DNA of 64,000 bases, taken from contig NZ_RCTZ02000013.1 in the NCBI RefSeq assembly GCF_003667315.2, positions 62,001 through 126,000 of the forward strand, given 5' to 3'. The notes beneath the pieces were generated by a model. That model was not told the origin of the DNA. It made no database searches and saw nothing but the letters and a program-made list of their open reading frames with translations. Source of the DNA: Tropicibacter alexandrii (GTDB taxonomy: Bacteria > Pseudomonadota > Alphaproteobacteria > Rhodobacterales > Rhodobacteraceae). Position 1 is the first letter of the stretch, and every line of letters begins with the position of its first letter. Both the position numbers and the translations under genes were made by a program. Positions 8,685 to 18,066 of this stretch are shown one piece after another.

Positions 8685-8996
8685 TCACATGCGCTTGGCG
8701 ACTTCTTCCAGCATGACCTCGCTCGCACCGCCGCCGATGGCCTGAACACGGGCGTCGCGCGACATGCGTTCAACCGGGGTTTCGCGCATATAGCCCATGC
8801 CGCCGTGAAACTGGACGCAGTCGTAGAGCACGCTGTTTACCAGTTCGCCGCAATAGGCCTTGACCATCGAGACCTCTTGCACGCAATCGTGGCCCGCCGC
8901 GTCCAGACCTGCGGCATGATAGACCAGCTGCCGTCCCGCCGCGATCCTCGTCTGGCAGTCTGCCAGCCGCTGGCGCACCACCTGCTTGTCCCATAG
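8685..8996 (-). pseudogene. Acyl-CoA dehydrogenase, C-terminal fragment
   Basis: About 103 residues, starting near LWDKQVVRQRLADCQ, match the C-terminal domain of acyl-CoA dehydrogenases, including the FAD-contacting QFHGGMGYMRE and the terminal GGGASEVMLEEV. The catalytic N-terminal and middle domains are missing. Upstream of 8996 the frame continues into unrelated sequence for about 30 codons, which marks a recombination junction. It is presumably a non-functional remnant of a gene that once preceded bioY. Confidence 0.82.
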
Positions 8997-9129
8997 GACA
9001 CCGCACGAGGCGCCCTGGGATCGTCGGACTCCCGGAGCTTCGCGACGATCCACTCCGGTTTTGTTTTTTCTGGGCCATTCCGCTATCCTCAAATTGGCTC
9101 GAAATCCTATTTTAGGGAGGATCGTTGTG

Positions 9130-12100
9130 TCAGGCGGTCGCCGCTAGGCCGTCCGACTGTGCGTCCCGTTTCGGTGGCCGTATCCGGAACAGAAGCGCAT
9201 AGAGCACCGGAACCGCGACGAGCGTCAGGACCGAAGCAAAGGCGAGGCCGCCCATGATCGTCACCGCCATCGAGGCAAAAAACGCATCGGGCAGAAGCGG
9301 AATCATGCCAAAGATCGTCGTGCCGGCGGCGAGCACCACAGGGCGAAGACGGCTGACTGAGCCGTCGATCACCGCCTTGTAATCGGGCACACCCTGTGCA
9401 CGTAGAAAGTCGATCTCTTCGATGAGAACGATTGCGTTCTTCATCAACATTCCCGAAAGCGACAGGAAGCCGAGCAGGGCCGTAAATGTGAAGGGCAGAC
9501 CGGTGAACAGCAACCCCAGGACCATGCCCGTCACGGACATTGGCACCACGAGCCACAGGATCAGCGGTTGGCGGACTTTGTTGAACATCAAAATCGAAAT
9601 CGTCAACATGACCAGGAAGCCCAGGGGAAGCTGCTTGCCAAGCGACTCCTGAGCCATCTGCGCACTTTCGAATTCGCCGCCCCATTCCATTGCATAACCG
9701 TCGGGAAGCGGGATGGATTCGATCTCGGTGCGGACGCTTCGGAATGCCTCATCCGCGGTGAGATCGCTGCGGGCACCGCCGAGGGCGGCGATTGTCCGCT
9801 CTCGGTCGCGCCTGTGAATGAGTGCCTCGACAAGACGGGGATCGAACCTTTCGACAAGGTTGGCCATGGGTACATAGGACCCTGCCCCATCGGACCACAC
9901 CGATAGGTCACGAAGGCGGTCAACTCCGTCGCGTTCGCTCTCGGGAAGCCGGAGATGGATCGGAATCAACACGTCGTCCTCGCGTAGGTCGCCAACGCGC
10001 AGTCCGGACGTTCCATAGCGGATGGTATCCGCGATCGCTCCGCGCGTTGCGCCAGCCAGCCGCATTCGTGCCTCATCGACGATGGGTTCGACGAGGATCT
10101 CACGCTGCCGCCAATTGGTGCGCGGATTGGTGATGGTTCCTGCCTCCTCGTAAATCCTCATCGCATCATCCGCGAGCTGGCGCAGGATGACCGGATCGGG
10201 TCCCGAAAAACGAACTGCAACATCGGCACCGGAGGGCGGTCCGAACACGATATCTTCGACACGGATCAGAGCGTGGGGGAATTCGGCGGGCAAGTCCTGG
10301 TTAAGTCTGCTCGCGATCGTCGCGATCGTTGCGGCGTCCGCAACCCGGACGATGAGTTGGCCATAGCTGGCATCCGCCTGCTCGGGGTTGTATGTCAGCA
10401 TGAATCGGCTTGCCCCGCGCCCGACGAGGGCCGTTACCCCGGTTACGGCATCCTCATCCATGAGAATCCGCTCGAGCCGCTGCATCTCTTCGTCGGTCGT
10501 GTTGATATCGGTTCCCTGCGGCATCTGGAACTCAACGTAGAAAATCGGCGTGTTCGAGGCGGGGAAGAAGGCCTGCTTGACCTGTCCGAAAGCCATAACG
10601 GACCAAACGGTGATGCCAATGATCGTCAGAACAACCGGAATGCGGACGCGCAGCGCCATCCACAAAATCCCGCGATATGTCGCGTAGAACACGCCCTTGT
10701 AGGGATTATCCGAAATGTTTTTGGGGGCCTTGAGCAGCAGCTTGCCGAGATACGGCGTCACCGTGACTGCCAGGACCCAGCTTGTTAGCAGCGAGATGGC
10801 GATCACCGCGAAAAGCGAAAACAGAAACTCGCCCGTGGCGTCAGGCGACAGCCCGATACCGGAAAACGCCATGATCCCGATAACGGTCGCCCCCAGCAAG
10901 GGGATTGACGTGGCGCTTTCGGTCTCGGCAGCAGCGTCTTCCGCGCTTTTTCCTCGCGCCATGCCGATCACCATCCCTTCTGTGATGACGATGGCGTTGT
11001 CGACCAGCATCCCCATCGCGATGATCAGGGCGCCCAGGCTGATCCGCTCCATCTGTATCCCGAACACTGACATGAAGAACAGTGTGGAGAAAACGGTGAG
11101 CCCGAGGGTCGAGCCCACCACGAGGCCTGCGCGCCAACCCATGGTCAGCATCAGCGCACCGACCACGATCGCGACCGACTGTCCGAGGCTGACGAGAAAG
11201 CTTGAAACGGATTCGTCCACCACGACATGCTGCTCGTAGATCGGTATGATCTCGACACCTTCAGAAAGCCCCAACTTGAGCCGTTGAAGCCGTGCTGAAA
11301 CCGCCTGACCGACTTCGACCACGTTTTGGTCCGTCAACGCGGAAACGCCAAAGGTAAATGCCGCCGTGCCGTTCTGCCGGATGATCTGGCTAGGCTGTTC
11401 GGCCGCCTCGCGGGTCACGCTGGCGATGTCGCTGACAGCGATCTGGCCGACATTTCCGGCCGTGCCCAGCCGCAGCTCCTCTATCCCTTCGGGGCTAATA
11501 TAGCCCGGCGGAACCGATAGGCCGATCCGGGCAGGGCCCTCGGTGATCTCGCCGTTGGTGAACACCTGGTTTTCGTCTGCGAGAATGCCCAGGATCTGGG
11601 TCGGCGGAAGGCCCAGCATCTCGAGGCGTGCAGACGGGATCGAGATGGTGATTACCTCTTCGGAGAGGCCCTGAACCTCGACCTTGGCGACGCCATCGAC
11701 AGTGACCAGTCCGAGCCGGAGCGTCGTGGCCAAATCCCTCTGCTCCGATGGGCTCAGACCTTCGGTCGTTACCGCATAGAACATGCCATAGACGTCGCCG
11801 AAATCGTCATTGATGATGGGCGGTCGCGCTCCTGCGGGAAGGTCCCCCTCCACGTCGCTGATGCGGCGGCGCATTTCGTCCCAAACCTGCGGGATCTCGT
11901 CCGGGCCATAGGTCATCTCGATCTCGACGGTGATCTGCGCCATGCCCGGCATCGACTTCGATTCCACCCGGTCGAGCTGCTTCATTTGCTGCAGCGCATT
12001 TTCGACGACGTCGGCGACCTCCTCTTCAACCTCCAGAGCCGTGGCGCCGGGATACGGCACGAAGATGAGCGCCGTTTTGAGCGTGAAGCTCGGGTCTTCA

Positions 12101-12210
12101 AGTCGACCGACCGTGTTCAGCCCCCAATAGCCGCCGAGGAGACAAAAGATGATGGTGAGCCAGACCGCCACAGGACGCTCGATGCTCGCTCGTGAGATGC
12201 TGAGTGCCAT
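9130..12210 (-). CDS. RND-family efflux permease
   Basis: A 1026-residue inner-membrane pump of normal RND length with twelve predicted helices and two large periplasmic loops. It carries the TM4 proton-relay motif (AMGMLVDNAIVI, with Asp followed by Asn rather than Asp-Asp) and the N-terminal SIERPVAVWLTIIF. It would export drugs or hydrophobic compounds with the membrane fusion protein encoded 33 bp upstream. No outer-membrane channel gene follows, so it probably borrows a chromosomal TolC. It is probably controlled by one of the two upstream TetR proteins. Confidence 0.93.
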   Translation of the reverse strand: MALSISRASIERPVAVWLTIIFCLLGGYWGLNTVGRLEDPSFTLKTALIFVPYPGATALEVEEEVADVVENALQQMKQLDRVESKSMPGMAQITVEIEMTYGPDEIPQVWDEMRRRISDVEGDLPAGARPPIINDDFGDVYGMFYAVTTEGLSPSEQRDLATTLRLGLVTVDGVAKVEVQGLSEEVITISIPSARLEMLGLPPTQILGILADENQVFTNGEITEGPARIGLSVPPGYISPEGIEELRLGTAGNVGQIAVSDIASVTREAAEQPSQIIRQNGTAAFTFGVSALTDQNVVEVGQAVSARLQRLKLGLSEGVEIIPIYEQHVVVDESVSSFLVSLGQSVAIVVGALMLTMGWRAGLVVGSTLGLTVFSTLFFMSVFGIQMERISLGALIIAMGMLVDNAIVITEGMVIGMARGKSAEDAAAETESATSIPLLGATVIGIMAFSGIGLSPDATGEFLFSLFAVIAISLLTSWVLAVTVTPYLGKLLLKAPKNISDNPYKGVFYATYRGILWMALRVRIPVVLTIIGITVWSVMAFGQVKQAFFPASNTPIFYVEFQMPQGTDINTTDEEMQRLERILMDEDAVTGVTALVGRGASRFMLTYNPEQADASYGQLIVRVADAATIATIASRLNQDLPAEFPHALIRVEDIVFGPPSGADVAVRFSGPDPVILRQLADDAMRIYEEAGTITNPRTNWRQREILVEPIVDEARMRLAGATRGAIADTIRYGTSGLRVGDLREDDVLIPIHLRLPESERDGVDRLRDLSVWSDGAGSYVPMANLVERFDPRLVEALIHRRDRERTIAALGGARSDLTADEAFRSVRTEIESIPLPDGYAMEWGGEFESAQMAQESLGKQLPLGFLVMLTISILMFNKVRQPLILWLVVPMSVTGMVLGLLFTGLPFTFTALLGFLSLSGMLMKNAIVLIEEIDFLRAQGVPDYKAVIDGSVSRLRPVVLAAGTTIFGMIPLLPDAFFASMAVTIMGGLAFASVLTLVAVPVLYALLFRIRPPKRDAQSDGLAATA

Positions 12211-12243
12211 GGTTCTATTCTTGTCCTGTCAAAAAGAACGGGA

Positions 12244-13392
12244 TCAGAGCCCCGAAACTGTCACGGTCTGATTGTCCCTGAGCCGCCACCAGCCGCCGGA
12301 AACAACCAATTCGTTGCCCTTCAGGCCATCCAGAACGACAATCTCATTGTTGATCGGAAGACCCAAACGGACCGCCCTGCGCGCGACCTGGCCGGACGTT
12401 TCTTCGTAGATCCAGATGGACGGTTCGGTTCGGCTCGTCGTATCCACCGCCGAAACCGGAACGATCACGGATTGCGGGCGATCTGCTTCTGCGGCAATGG
12501 AGATGCGCACATCCGCAGTCATCCCGGGCAGAAGACGCGGGTCGATATCACCCGTGATCGCAAATTCCACGTCGTAGGTCTGCGCCGTCCGGTCGGCATC
12601 GGTCGCAAACGAGCGAAGCACCAGAGGCGCGGTGTAACCCGGAACAGCCGGAAAAGTTGCAACGATCTCGAAGGCATCGGGTGCCGACCGCGCAATGGCC
12701 GCAAGTTCCTCTGGCAGGGAGATCACGAGCCGCATCTCGCTGACATCCTGTAGACGCGCGACAGGCGCGGCCGACGTGACGTTGACATATTCTTCAACGA
12801 AGGTGCGCGCCACAATCGCGTCGAATGGCGCGACGATTTTCGTTTGGGACAGGCGCCGCTCTGCCTCGCGGAGCGCGACTTCTGCCTGGACGAACTGCGC
12901 GCGGGCCGTGTCGAGGCGCGCGTCGGACGCCACGCCACGATCGGCGAGGTCCGAGGCGCGCGCGAGTTCGGAATTCGCCAGGTCGTAGGACGCCTGAGCC
13001 CGGTCGACGGCGAGTTCGAAATCGATTTGGTCGAGCTCCGCGATCACCTCGCCCTCGCGAATCGTGTCGCCGGGCTCAACCTCAAGGCGAATGATCTGCC
13101 CGGGTATCTGAAACGCAAGGTCCACCGTTCGAGCAGGTTCGACGCGGCCTGCAATGCTGCGAGACTGACTTACGACGCGATTGAGCGCACGGGTCACTTC
13201 GACCGTGACTGGTCGCTCCACGTTCGCTGCAGGCCTTGTATCGACTTCTGCCTCCAGGGTGTCCGTCGCGGTCTGGGCCAGCACATCGGTCAGGAACGGC
13301 GAAACAAACGGGACGGCAACGGCCGACACGGCCGCTACCGCAATAACAAAAACGATCCGCTTCAAACTTCGTGTCTCTCTATTCGAGTTCAT
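12244..13392 (-). CDS. RND periplasmic adaptor (membrane fusion protein)
   Basis: A 382-residue protein: N-terminal membrane anchor at about residues 11-35, lipoyl-type half motif (PGDTIREGEVIAELDQ), a coiled-coil hairpin around residues 130-185 (ASYDLANSELARAS), then beta-barrel and membrane-proximal domains. It links the RND pump to an outer-membrane channel. Its ATG lies inside the last codons of the upstream TetR gene (14-bp overlap), which implies coupled translation of regulator and pump. Confidence 0.92.
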   Translation of the reverse strand: MNSNRETRSLKRIVFVIAVAAVSAVAVPFVSPFLTDVLAQTATDTLEAEVDTRPAANVERPVTVEVTRALNRVVSQSRSIAGRVEPARTVDLAFQIPGQIIRLEVEPGDTIREGEVIAELDQIDFELAVDRAQASYDLANSELARASDLADRGVASDARLDTARAQFVQAEVALREAERRLSQTKIVAPFDAIVARTFVEEYVNVTSAAPVARLQDVSEMRLVISLPEELAAIARSAPDAFEIVATFPAVPGYTAPLVLRSFATDADRTAQTYDVEFAITGDIDPRLLPGMTADVRISIAAEADRPQSVIVPVSAVDTTSRTEPSIWIYEETSGQVARRAVRLGLPINNEIVVLDGLKGNELVVSGGWWRLRDNQTVTVSGL

Positions 13393-13930
13393 TAATCATG
13401 GCCCTCAATTGCTCGATGACGCGTCCCCTGAGATCCGCGCCACCGTCGGGAAGGCCCAGAAGTTTCTGGAACCGAAGTCCCTGGATCGCTAGGACGACAA
13501 CCATAGCACCCGGAGTGTCTTGTGTGTCGGACAGGATACGCTCAAGGTCGCCGGTCAGTTCAGCCCGTAGCGGATCGAGCAGCCGCGGATCTGACGCGGC
13601 AGCCGCGAGAATCGCCATCGAGAGGTCGTCATCGACGGCTCTGGCTTGCACGATTGCTTCCAGGTGCCCACGCAGGGTGCGGGATCTGCGATCTTCCGGG
13701 ACTGATGCCAGGCGTTCGTGATGTTCTGCGAGCATCTCATCAAGCAGCCCGGCAAGAAGCGCTCTCTTGGTCGGAAAATTGTATAAGACCCCGCCTTTAC
13801 TGAGATCGGCCTCACGCGCGACGGCGTCGATCGTAATCTTTCCCGCGCCCTCTCTGTGCGCAATTGCCCGCGCAGCGCCGAGGATCCTTGGTGACGCATT
13901 CTTTGCCTGCATTTTGGATTGTATGGTCAT
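13379..13930 (-). CDS. TetR-family regulator, co-transcribed with RND pump
   Basis: A 183-residue protein. The N-terminal TetR HTH (ITIDAVAREADLSKGGVLYNFPTK, cited here only by position, about residues 33-56) is followed by a divergent all-helical ligand domain. It overlaps the adaptor gene by 14 bp, so it is most likely the local repressor of the efflux operon. A second TetR gene lies 72 bp upstream on the same strand. Confidence 0.9.
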   Translation of the reverse strand: MTIQSKMQAKNASPRILGAARAIAHREGAGKITIDAVAREADLSKGGVLYNFPTKRALLAGLLDEMLAEHHERLASVPEDRRSRTLRGHLEAIVQARAVDDDLSMAILAAAASDPRLLDPLRAELTGDLERILSDTQDTPGAMVVVLAIQGLRFQKLLGLPDGGADLRGRVIEQLRAMINELE

Positions 13931-14002
13931 TATTCACTGTCCATTCGGCAATTTTATTGAGAGATTTGGAGCACTGCCCCGTTGTCGGAAAGCAAGGTCA
14001 GT

Positions 14003-14644
14003 TCAGAGCTCTACTCTATGTCCGCTCCCGTAGAGTCGCAGGAATGCAGTGACTGCATCGGCCGCATGCTTGTCCCGCTCGACTGTTCTTTGCACGGCCA
14101 GCAGGCGTGGCATCAACAGTCCAGAAACGCAAAGATGTATGAAGTGATCCGCAACACGCGGGGGGTTGTCGATCTCAAGCGCGCCTTCCCGGGAAAGGCG
14201 TTCCAGAACTTTACTGATGAGTTCGCGTGCCCGTTTCGGTCCGGCACGAAAATACACCTCCCCGACCTCGGGAAGCATCTCGGTGGCACCGATACACGTC
14301 CGCAGAAGGCGGATGTAGGTTTCGTCCAGAACGAGATCGATCATGCGCAGGGCAAGTTTTTCCAACTGGGCGCGCGGCTCGGGACCTGCGGACAAGGGTC
14401 GGAGGATCTCTTCCGCAAGCCGACCGCATTCGGATTCCACGACGCTCAGAAACAGCTGCTCCTTGGTCGGGAAATACGAATACATTGTTGCCTTCGACAC
14501 TTTCCCTTCGGCGGCAATGGCATCGACGGTGGCGCCTTCATAACCGCACCGGAAGAAGACCTCCCGCGCGCCGAACAAAACCTCGGCCATTTTTCTCTCG
14601 CGCATCTCGCTCTTCCTGTCCTGTGCAGCATTGCGGGATTTCAA
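14003..14644 (-). CDS. TetR/AcrR-family regulator
   Basis: A 213-residue protein with an AcrR-like HTH (VDAIAAEGKVSKATMYSYF at about residues 40-58) and a TetR_C-type C-terminal domain with RMIDLVLDE and GLLMPRLLA. It is the first gene of the apparent four-gene unit TetR-TetR-adaptor-pump. A perfect 8-bp-arm inverted repeat sits 6 bp upstream of its start, where an autorepressor operator is expected. Having two TetR genes in one efflux unit suggests response to two signals, or that one was acquired separately. Confidence 0.9.
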   Translation of the reverse strand: MKSRNAAQDRKSEMRERKMAEVLFGAREVFFRCGYEGATVDAIAAEGKVSKATMYSYFPTKEQLFLSVVESECGRLAEEILRPLSAGPEPRAQLEKLALRMIDLVLDETYIRLLRTCIGATEMLPEVGEVYFRAGPKRARELISKVLERLSREGALEIDNPPRVADHFIHLCVSGLLMPRLLAVQRTVERDKHAADAVTAFLRLYGSGHRVEL

Positions 14645-14650
14645 ACTTGA

Positions 14651-14672
14651 CTGTACCGTCTAGTCGGTACAG
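14651..14672. promoter_or_regulatory. Perfect palindrome, likely TetR operator
   Basis: CTGTACCG, spacer TCTAGT, CGGTACAG: 8-bp perfect arms, 22 bp in all, just upstream of the TetR gene ending its 5' side at 14644. Size and symmetry fit AcrR/TetR operators, which overlap the promoter they repress. Confidence 0.7.
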
Positions 14673-14842
14673 TAAATTGATTTTTATGTGGCGGCAAGCC
14701 GCAAACCTGGGCGGATCGTTCGGAGTGAGTGCCGCCTGTCAGGCATACCCAACGCGGCTTTCAATTCGTCATGAGCTTCGGGCCGTGCTCCGTTCGCGGT
14801 GCTTTCTGGCGCGGGATTATTCCGCGAACAGGACGGACGTCA

Positions 14843-15196
14843 TCATTCCGCCGAGCGTGCCGTCCCGTCGAAAGCACCCTCCGCCTCCCAGCGGCGTGCA
14901 ATGGATCCAAGGGTGTCCAGCACACCGCGCAGCTCCGCGCCGCGTTCAGTCAGCCCGTATGTGACAGCGGGCGGGATGGTCATGGCCTGCTCGCGCCAGA
15001 CCACGCCGGCATGTTCCAGCATTCTCAGCCTCTCAGTCAGGACCCGGGTGGAAATTCCAGGCACCAGCCGTTTGGTCGCGCCGAAACGCTGTGGACCCTG
15101 TTCGGACAGAACCCAAAGGATATAAATCGTCCAAGGTCCCGTGATGACACGCAGCAGCGCCTCCATCGGGCAGGAAGCTGGTTGGACGCTTTTCAT
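14843..15196 (-). CDS. HxlR/DUF24-family regulator, probable redox sensor
   Basis: A 117-residue winged-helix protein. The N-terminal cysteine in ASCPMEALL matches the position of the redox-sensing cysteine of DUF24 regulators such as YodB and QorR. The wHTH core includes TGPWTIYILWVL and ISTRVLTERLRMLE. DUF24 proteins usually repress divergent quinone- or aldehyde-detoxification genes until the cysteine reacts with electrophiles. The divergent operon at 15329 (quinone-oxidoreductase-like, GST, ring-cleavage dioxygenase) fits that role well. Confidence 0.88.
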   Translation of the reverse strand: MKSVQPASCPMEALLRVITGPWTIYILWVLSEQGPQRFGATKRLVPGISTRVLTERLRMLEHAGVVWREQAMTIPPAVTYGLTERGAELRGVLDTLGSIARRWEAEGAFDGTARSAE

Positions 15197-15221
15197 TGTG
15201 GATAGCCCTCGCAGCCCACGA

Positions 15222-15234
15222 AAGTAAGTTACTT
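15222..15234. promoter_or_regulatory. Palindrome between HxlR gene and divergent operon
   Basis: AAGTAAGTTACTT is a perfect 13-bp palindrome, 26 bp upstream of the HxlR start and about 95 bp before the DoxX start. A related half-site (CCTACTTT) follows at 15241-15248. It is the likely HxlR operator controlling both directions. Confidence 0.6.
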
Positions 15235-15328
15235 TTAAGTGCCTACTTTAACTGATGAAGCAAGGCACCTAATGATACTATATGGAAAACGGCAGCCTAA
15301 CAACCCGCCGAAAACCGGGAGAGCGGCA

Positions 15329-15736
15329 GTGAGTGACAACGTGGCAAAATATGTCTACTGGATCGCGACCGGCCTTGTGGCATTGGTCTATCTGGGTGCG
15401 GCGGCCTTCTACATCTCATCCCACGACATGGTCGCGGGCATGTATCGCGAGGTGTTGGGCTATCCCACATACATCATCTGGCCACTCGCAATTTTGAAGA
15501 TCGTCGGTGCCGTTGTGATCCTCTGGCGCCCTTCGGCGGTGCTGGCAGATTGGGCCTATGCGGCAATGTTCTGGCATCTGGTGCTCGCCTTCGGGGCCCA
15601 TGTGGGCGCAGGCGATCCGGGTTGGTCGCCGGCTCTGGCGACCTGGGTACTCCTGATCGTCTCGTGGCTGACCGCCAATCGCGTGCGTGCGGTCAAGTCG
15701 GCCTATGCACCGGCAGTTCCGGCAGCGCCAATCTGA
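15329..15736 (+). CDS. DoxX-like membrane protein
   Basis: A 135-residue protein with four hydrophobic segments and the DoxX-family feel of PTYIIWPLAILKIVGAVVI in TM2-3. GTG 15329, preceded by GGGAG, is preferred over the longer ATG frame from 15239, whose first 30 residues are polar and unconserved. DoxX-like proteins often accompany redox-stress genes and are linked to thiol or quinone homeostasis. It is the first gene of the five-gene operon divergent from the HxlR regulator. Confidence 0.8.
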   Translation: MSDNVAKYVYWIATGLVALVYLGAAAFYISSHDMVAGMYREVLGYPTYIIWPLAILKIVGAVVILWRPSAVLADWAYAAMFWHLVLAFGAHVGAGDPGWSPALATWVLLIVSWLTANRVRAVKSAYAPAVPAAPI

Positions 15737-15799
15737 TCTGCTGCGGAGTTGCCACGGGGGTGCCCATAGCCTCGGACTTGGGTTTAAAAGGACGACAAC

Positions 15800-16615
15800 A
15801 TGACTGAAAAGCAGCCGACATTGTTTGTTCCCCATGGGGGTGGCCCCTGTTTCTTCATGGACTGGAACCCGCCTGACGCCTGGGATCGGCACCGCAAATT
15901 CCTTGAGGACTTGCCTGCGAGCCTGCCGGCAAGGCCCAAGGCGCTCCTCGTGATCTCGGGCCATTGGGAAGAGCGGGTCTTTACCTTGCAGACCAACCCC
16001 GCCCCGCCTCTGCTGTTCGACTATCAGGGATTTCCGCAGCATACCTATCAGCTAACCTGGCCCGCGCCGGGCGAGCCCGCGCTGGCGACCCGCGTACGCG
16101 CACTTTTAGAAGACGCGGGATTCCAAACCGGGGCCGATGCTGCGCGTGGCTTCGATCACGGGGTATTCGTTCCACTAAAGGTGGCTTTTCCTGAGGCCGA
16201 CATCCCCACCGTCCAATTGAGCCTGCGCGACGATCTCGACCCCGAGGCGCATCTTGCCGTCGGTCGCGCGTTGGCGCCCTTGCGCGACGAAGGGGTGCTG
16301 ATCATCGGATCCGGCAATACCTATCATAACATGGGCAAGATGATGCGGGCGATGAGGGGCGGACCGGACGGCCCGGTGAACGGCGGAGACTTTGACCGAT
16401 GGCTCACGAGTGCGGTGACCCATGAAGACCCCGCAGTGCGCCATGCCATGCTGGCCGAGTGGGATCAGGCGCCCGGCGCACGCGATGCCAATCCGCGCGA
16501 GGAACATCTGATCCCGTTGCACGTCGTGGCCGGGGCTGCGCTTGCGGATCGGGGGGAGAAGACCCTCGAGGATCACGTGTTGGGCGCGGTCGAAAGCGCG
16601 TTCAGATTTGGATAG
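15800..16615 (+). CDS. Class III extradiol ring-cleavage dioxygenase (LigB/YgiD-like)
   Basis: A 271-residue protein. Family motifs: FVPHGGGPCFF with metal-binding His12, VISGHWEE, FDHGVFVPL and GSGNTYHNM. These match the single-domain YgiD/DOPA-dioxygenase-like LigB branch, which binds one metal ion and opens catecholic rings. Substrate unknown; a catechol or quinol formed during aromatic or quinone detoxification is plausible given the operon. Start ATG 15800 has an AGGA-type ribosome site. Confidence 0.88.
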   Translation: MTEKQPTLFVPHGGGPCFFMDWNPPDAWDRHRKFLEDLPASLPARPKALLVISGHWEERVFTLQTNPAPPLLFDYQGFPQHTYQLTWPAPGEPALATRVRALLEDAGFQTGADAARGFDHGVFVPLKVAFPEADIPTVQLSLRDDLDPEAHLAVGRALAPLRDEGVLIIGSGNTYHNMGKMMRAMRGGPDGPVNGGDFDRWLTSAVTHEDPAVRHAMLAEWDQAPGARDANPREEHLIPLHVVAGAALADRGEKTLEDHVLGAVESAFRFG

Positions 16616-16623
16616 GACCAACC

Positions 16624-17121
16624 ATGAGCTTCGAACTTCCCCCGCGGCAGGGCCCGCGCCCCGACACCACCGATTGCGCCCCGCATGAGCAGGTGTCGCA
16701 GAACTCCTCGGCAGAGATCCACGCATTTTTCAAGGAGAAGGCCTTCGCCCTGCCCTTCGTCGAGCGCTGCCGGTCGGGCATCTCGGTGCCCGGCGCCGAA
16801 GCACTGGTCTTGCCGGTGGCGCATGCCTGCGGCCCGCGTGAAGCCTTCATGATCGGACGCGAATTTGCCCATGTGCATCCCTCCTATGACGGTTCGTCGC
16901 ACATGATGCTGCCGCTGGCGGCGGTCGATGAACTCATCGCCAAGGGATGGGGCGAACCGCACCCGATGGCGTCGGCCGGACACATCCCGGCAAATGCCGT
17001 CATGGCCTTTGCGCCGCGCGATGGGTCAGAGGTCGACGTCATGATCAAAATCCTGACAACGAGCTGGGACTTCGCCCGCGGCAAGCTGGCCAACCCCGCG
17101 CAGGTTCACATCCACGGCTGA
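16624..17121 (+). CDS. Luciferase-domain (DUF5519-like) protein
   Basis: A 165-residue protein starting 8 bp after the dioxygenase stop. The C-terminal half has HVHPSYDGSSHMMLP and HPMASAGHIPANAVMAFAPR, characteristic of the small luciferase/DUF5519 family found in many proteobacteria. Biochemical function is not established for that family, and light production is not implied. Tight spacing places it in the detoxification operon. The family call is by recognition of the His-rich motif and is less certain than its neighbours. Confidence 0.65.
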   Translation: MSFELPPRQGPRPDTTDCAPHEQVSQNSSAEIHAFFKEKAFALPFVERCRSGISVPGAEALVLPVAHACGPREAFMIGREFAHVHPSYDGSSHMMLPLAAVDELIAKGWGEPHPMASAGHIPANAVMAFAPRDGSEVDVMIKILTTSWDFARGKLANPAQVHIHG

Positions 17122-17149
17122 CTCTCTCTCAAAGAACAGGAATACGCCC

Positions 17150-18046
17150 ATGGCAAGCTTTCAGAACGGACCATTTATCGTCACAGGCGCCTCCGGCCAG
17201 CTTGGACGCCAGGTAATCGATCAACTGATCGAGGCGGGCGCCGGTCCGATCATCGCGGTCACGCGCAACGCCGACAAACTCGCCGAGTTCAGGGACAAGG
17301 GGGTGGATGTTCGCCAAGGCGATTTCAACGCGCCCGAAACACTGGGTCCGGCCATCGCGGGCGGCAAGCGGATCCTGATCATCTCCACCGACGATCTGGA
17401 GCCGGGCAAACGGCTCGCGGCTCATTCCAATGCGATCACCGCCGCACGCGAGGCGGGTATCGACCACATCGTCTATACCTCGCTTGCCAGCCCGGTACCC
17501 GAAAGCCCCATCACTTTCAGCAAGGATCATCAGAACACCGAGAAGCTGATCGAGCAAAGCGGCGCCAGCTACACGATCCTTCGCAACAACCTTTACACGG
17601 ATCTGTTGCTTATGAGCGGACCGCAGGCGATCGACATGGGGCAGCTCTTTGCCGCGGCAGGGGACGGACGGGCGAGTTACGTCACGCGCGCCGACTGCGC
17701 CCGCGCCGCCGCTGCCGCGCTGATGAATGCGACCGACCGCGAGGTCCTGGACATCACCGGGCCCGAATCCACCGGCCAGGCCGATATCGCGGCGCTTTTG
17801 TCGGACATCGCCGGCAAGGACATCCCCTACGTTCCGATGCCGGCCGAAGACATGGTGCAGGCGATGATCGCAAATGGCCTGCCCGAGTTCATGGCGCGTG
17901 TTTTCGTCTCTTTCGACCAGGCAATCGCCGAAGGCTACCTTGATGTGGCCAGCGACGATCTCAAGACGCTCACCGGCAAGTCCGGACAGTCGGTTACCGA
18001 TTTCCTGACCGAAAACCGGGCGGTGCTTCTTCGGGCGCCGCAGTAA
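17150..18046 (+). CDS. NmrA-like NAD(P)H quinone oxidoreductase (QorB-type)
   Basis: A 298-residue Rossmann protein with the atypical SDR motif IVTGASGQLGRQVID at about residues 10-24, followed by VTRNADKL. The catalytic Tyr-Lys pair is not in classical SDR spacing, as usual for NmrA/QorB proteins. QorB-type enzymes reduce quinones with NADPH and are commonly controlled by HxlR/DUF24 regulators. Fourth gene of the operon. Confidence 0.87.
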   Translation: MASFQNGPFIVTGASGQLGRQVIDQLIEAGAGPIIAVTRNADKLAEFRDKGVDVRQGDFNAPETLGPAIAGGKRILIISTDDLEPGKRLAAHSNAITAAREAGIDHIVYTSLASPVPESPITFSKDHQNTEKLIEQSGASYTILRNNLYTDLLLMSGPQAIDMGQLFAAAGDGRASYVTRADCARAAAAALMNATDREVLDITGPESTGQADIAALLSDIAGKDIPYVPMPAEDMVQAMIANGLPEFMARVFVSFDQAIAEGYLDVASDDLKTLTGKSGQSVTDFLTENRAVLLRAPQ

Positions 18047-18066
18047 CTATAGAGGCGGACAAAATC

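Noticed and set aside
9000-9092. Start of a separate gene upstream of the acyl-CoA dehydrogenase fragment
   Set aside because: About 30 codons in any frame and no convincing family; treated as junction sequence.
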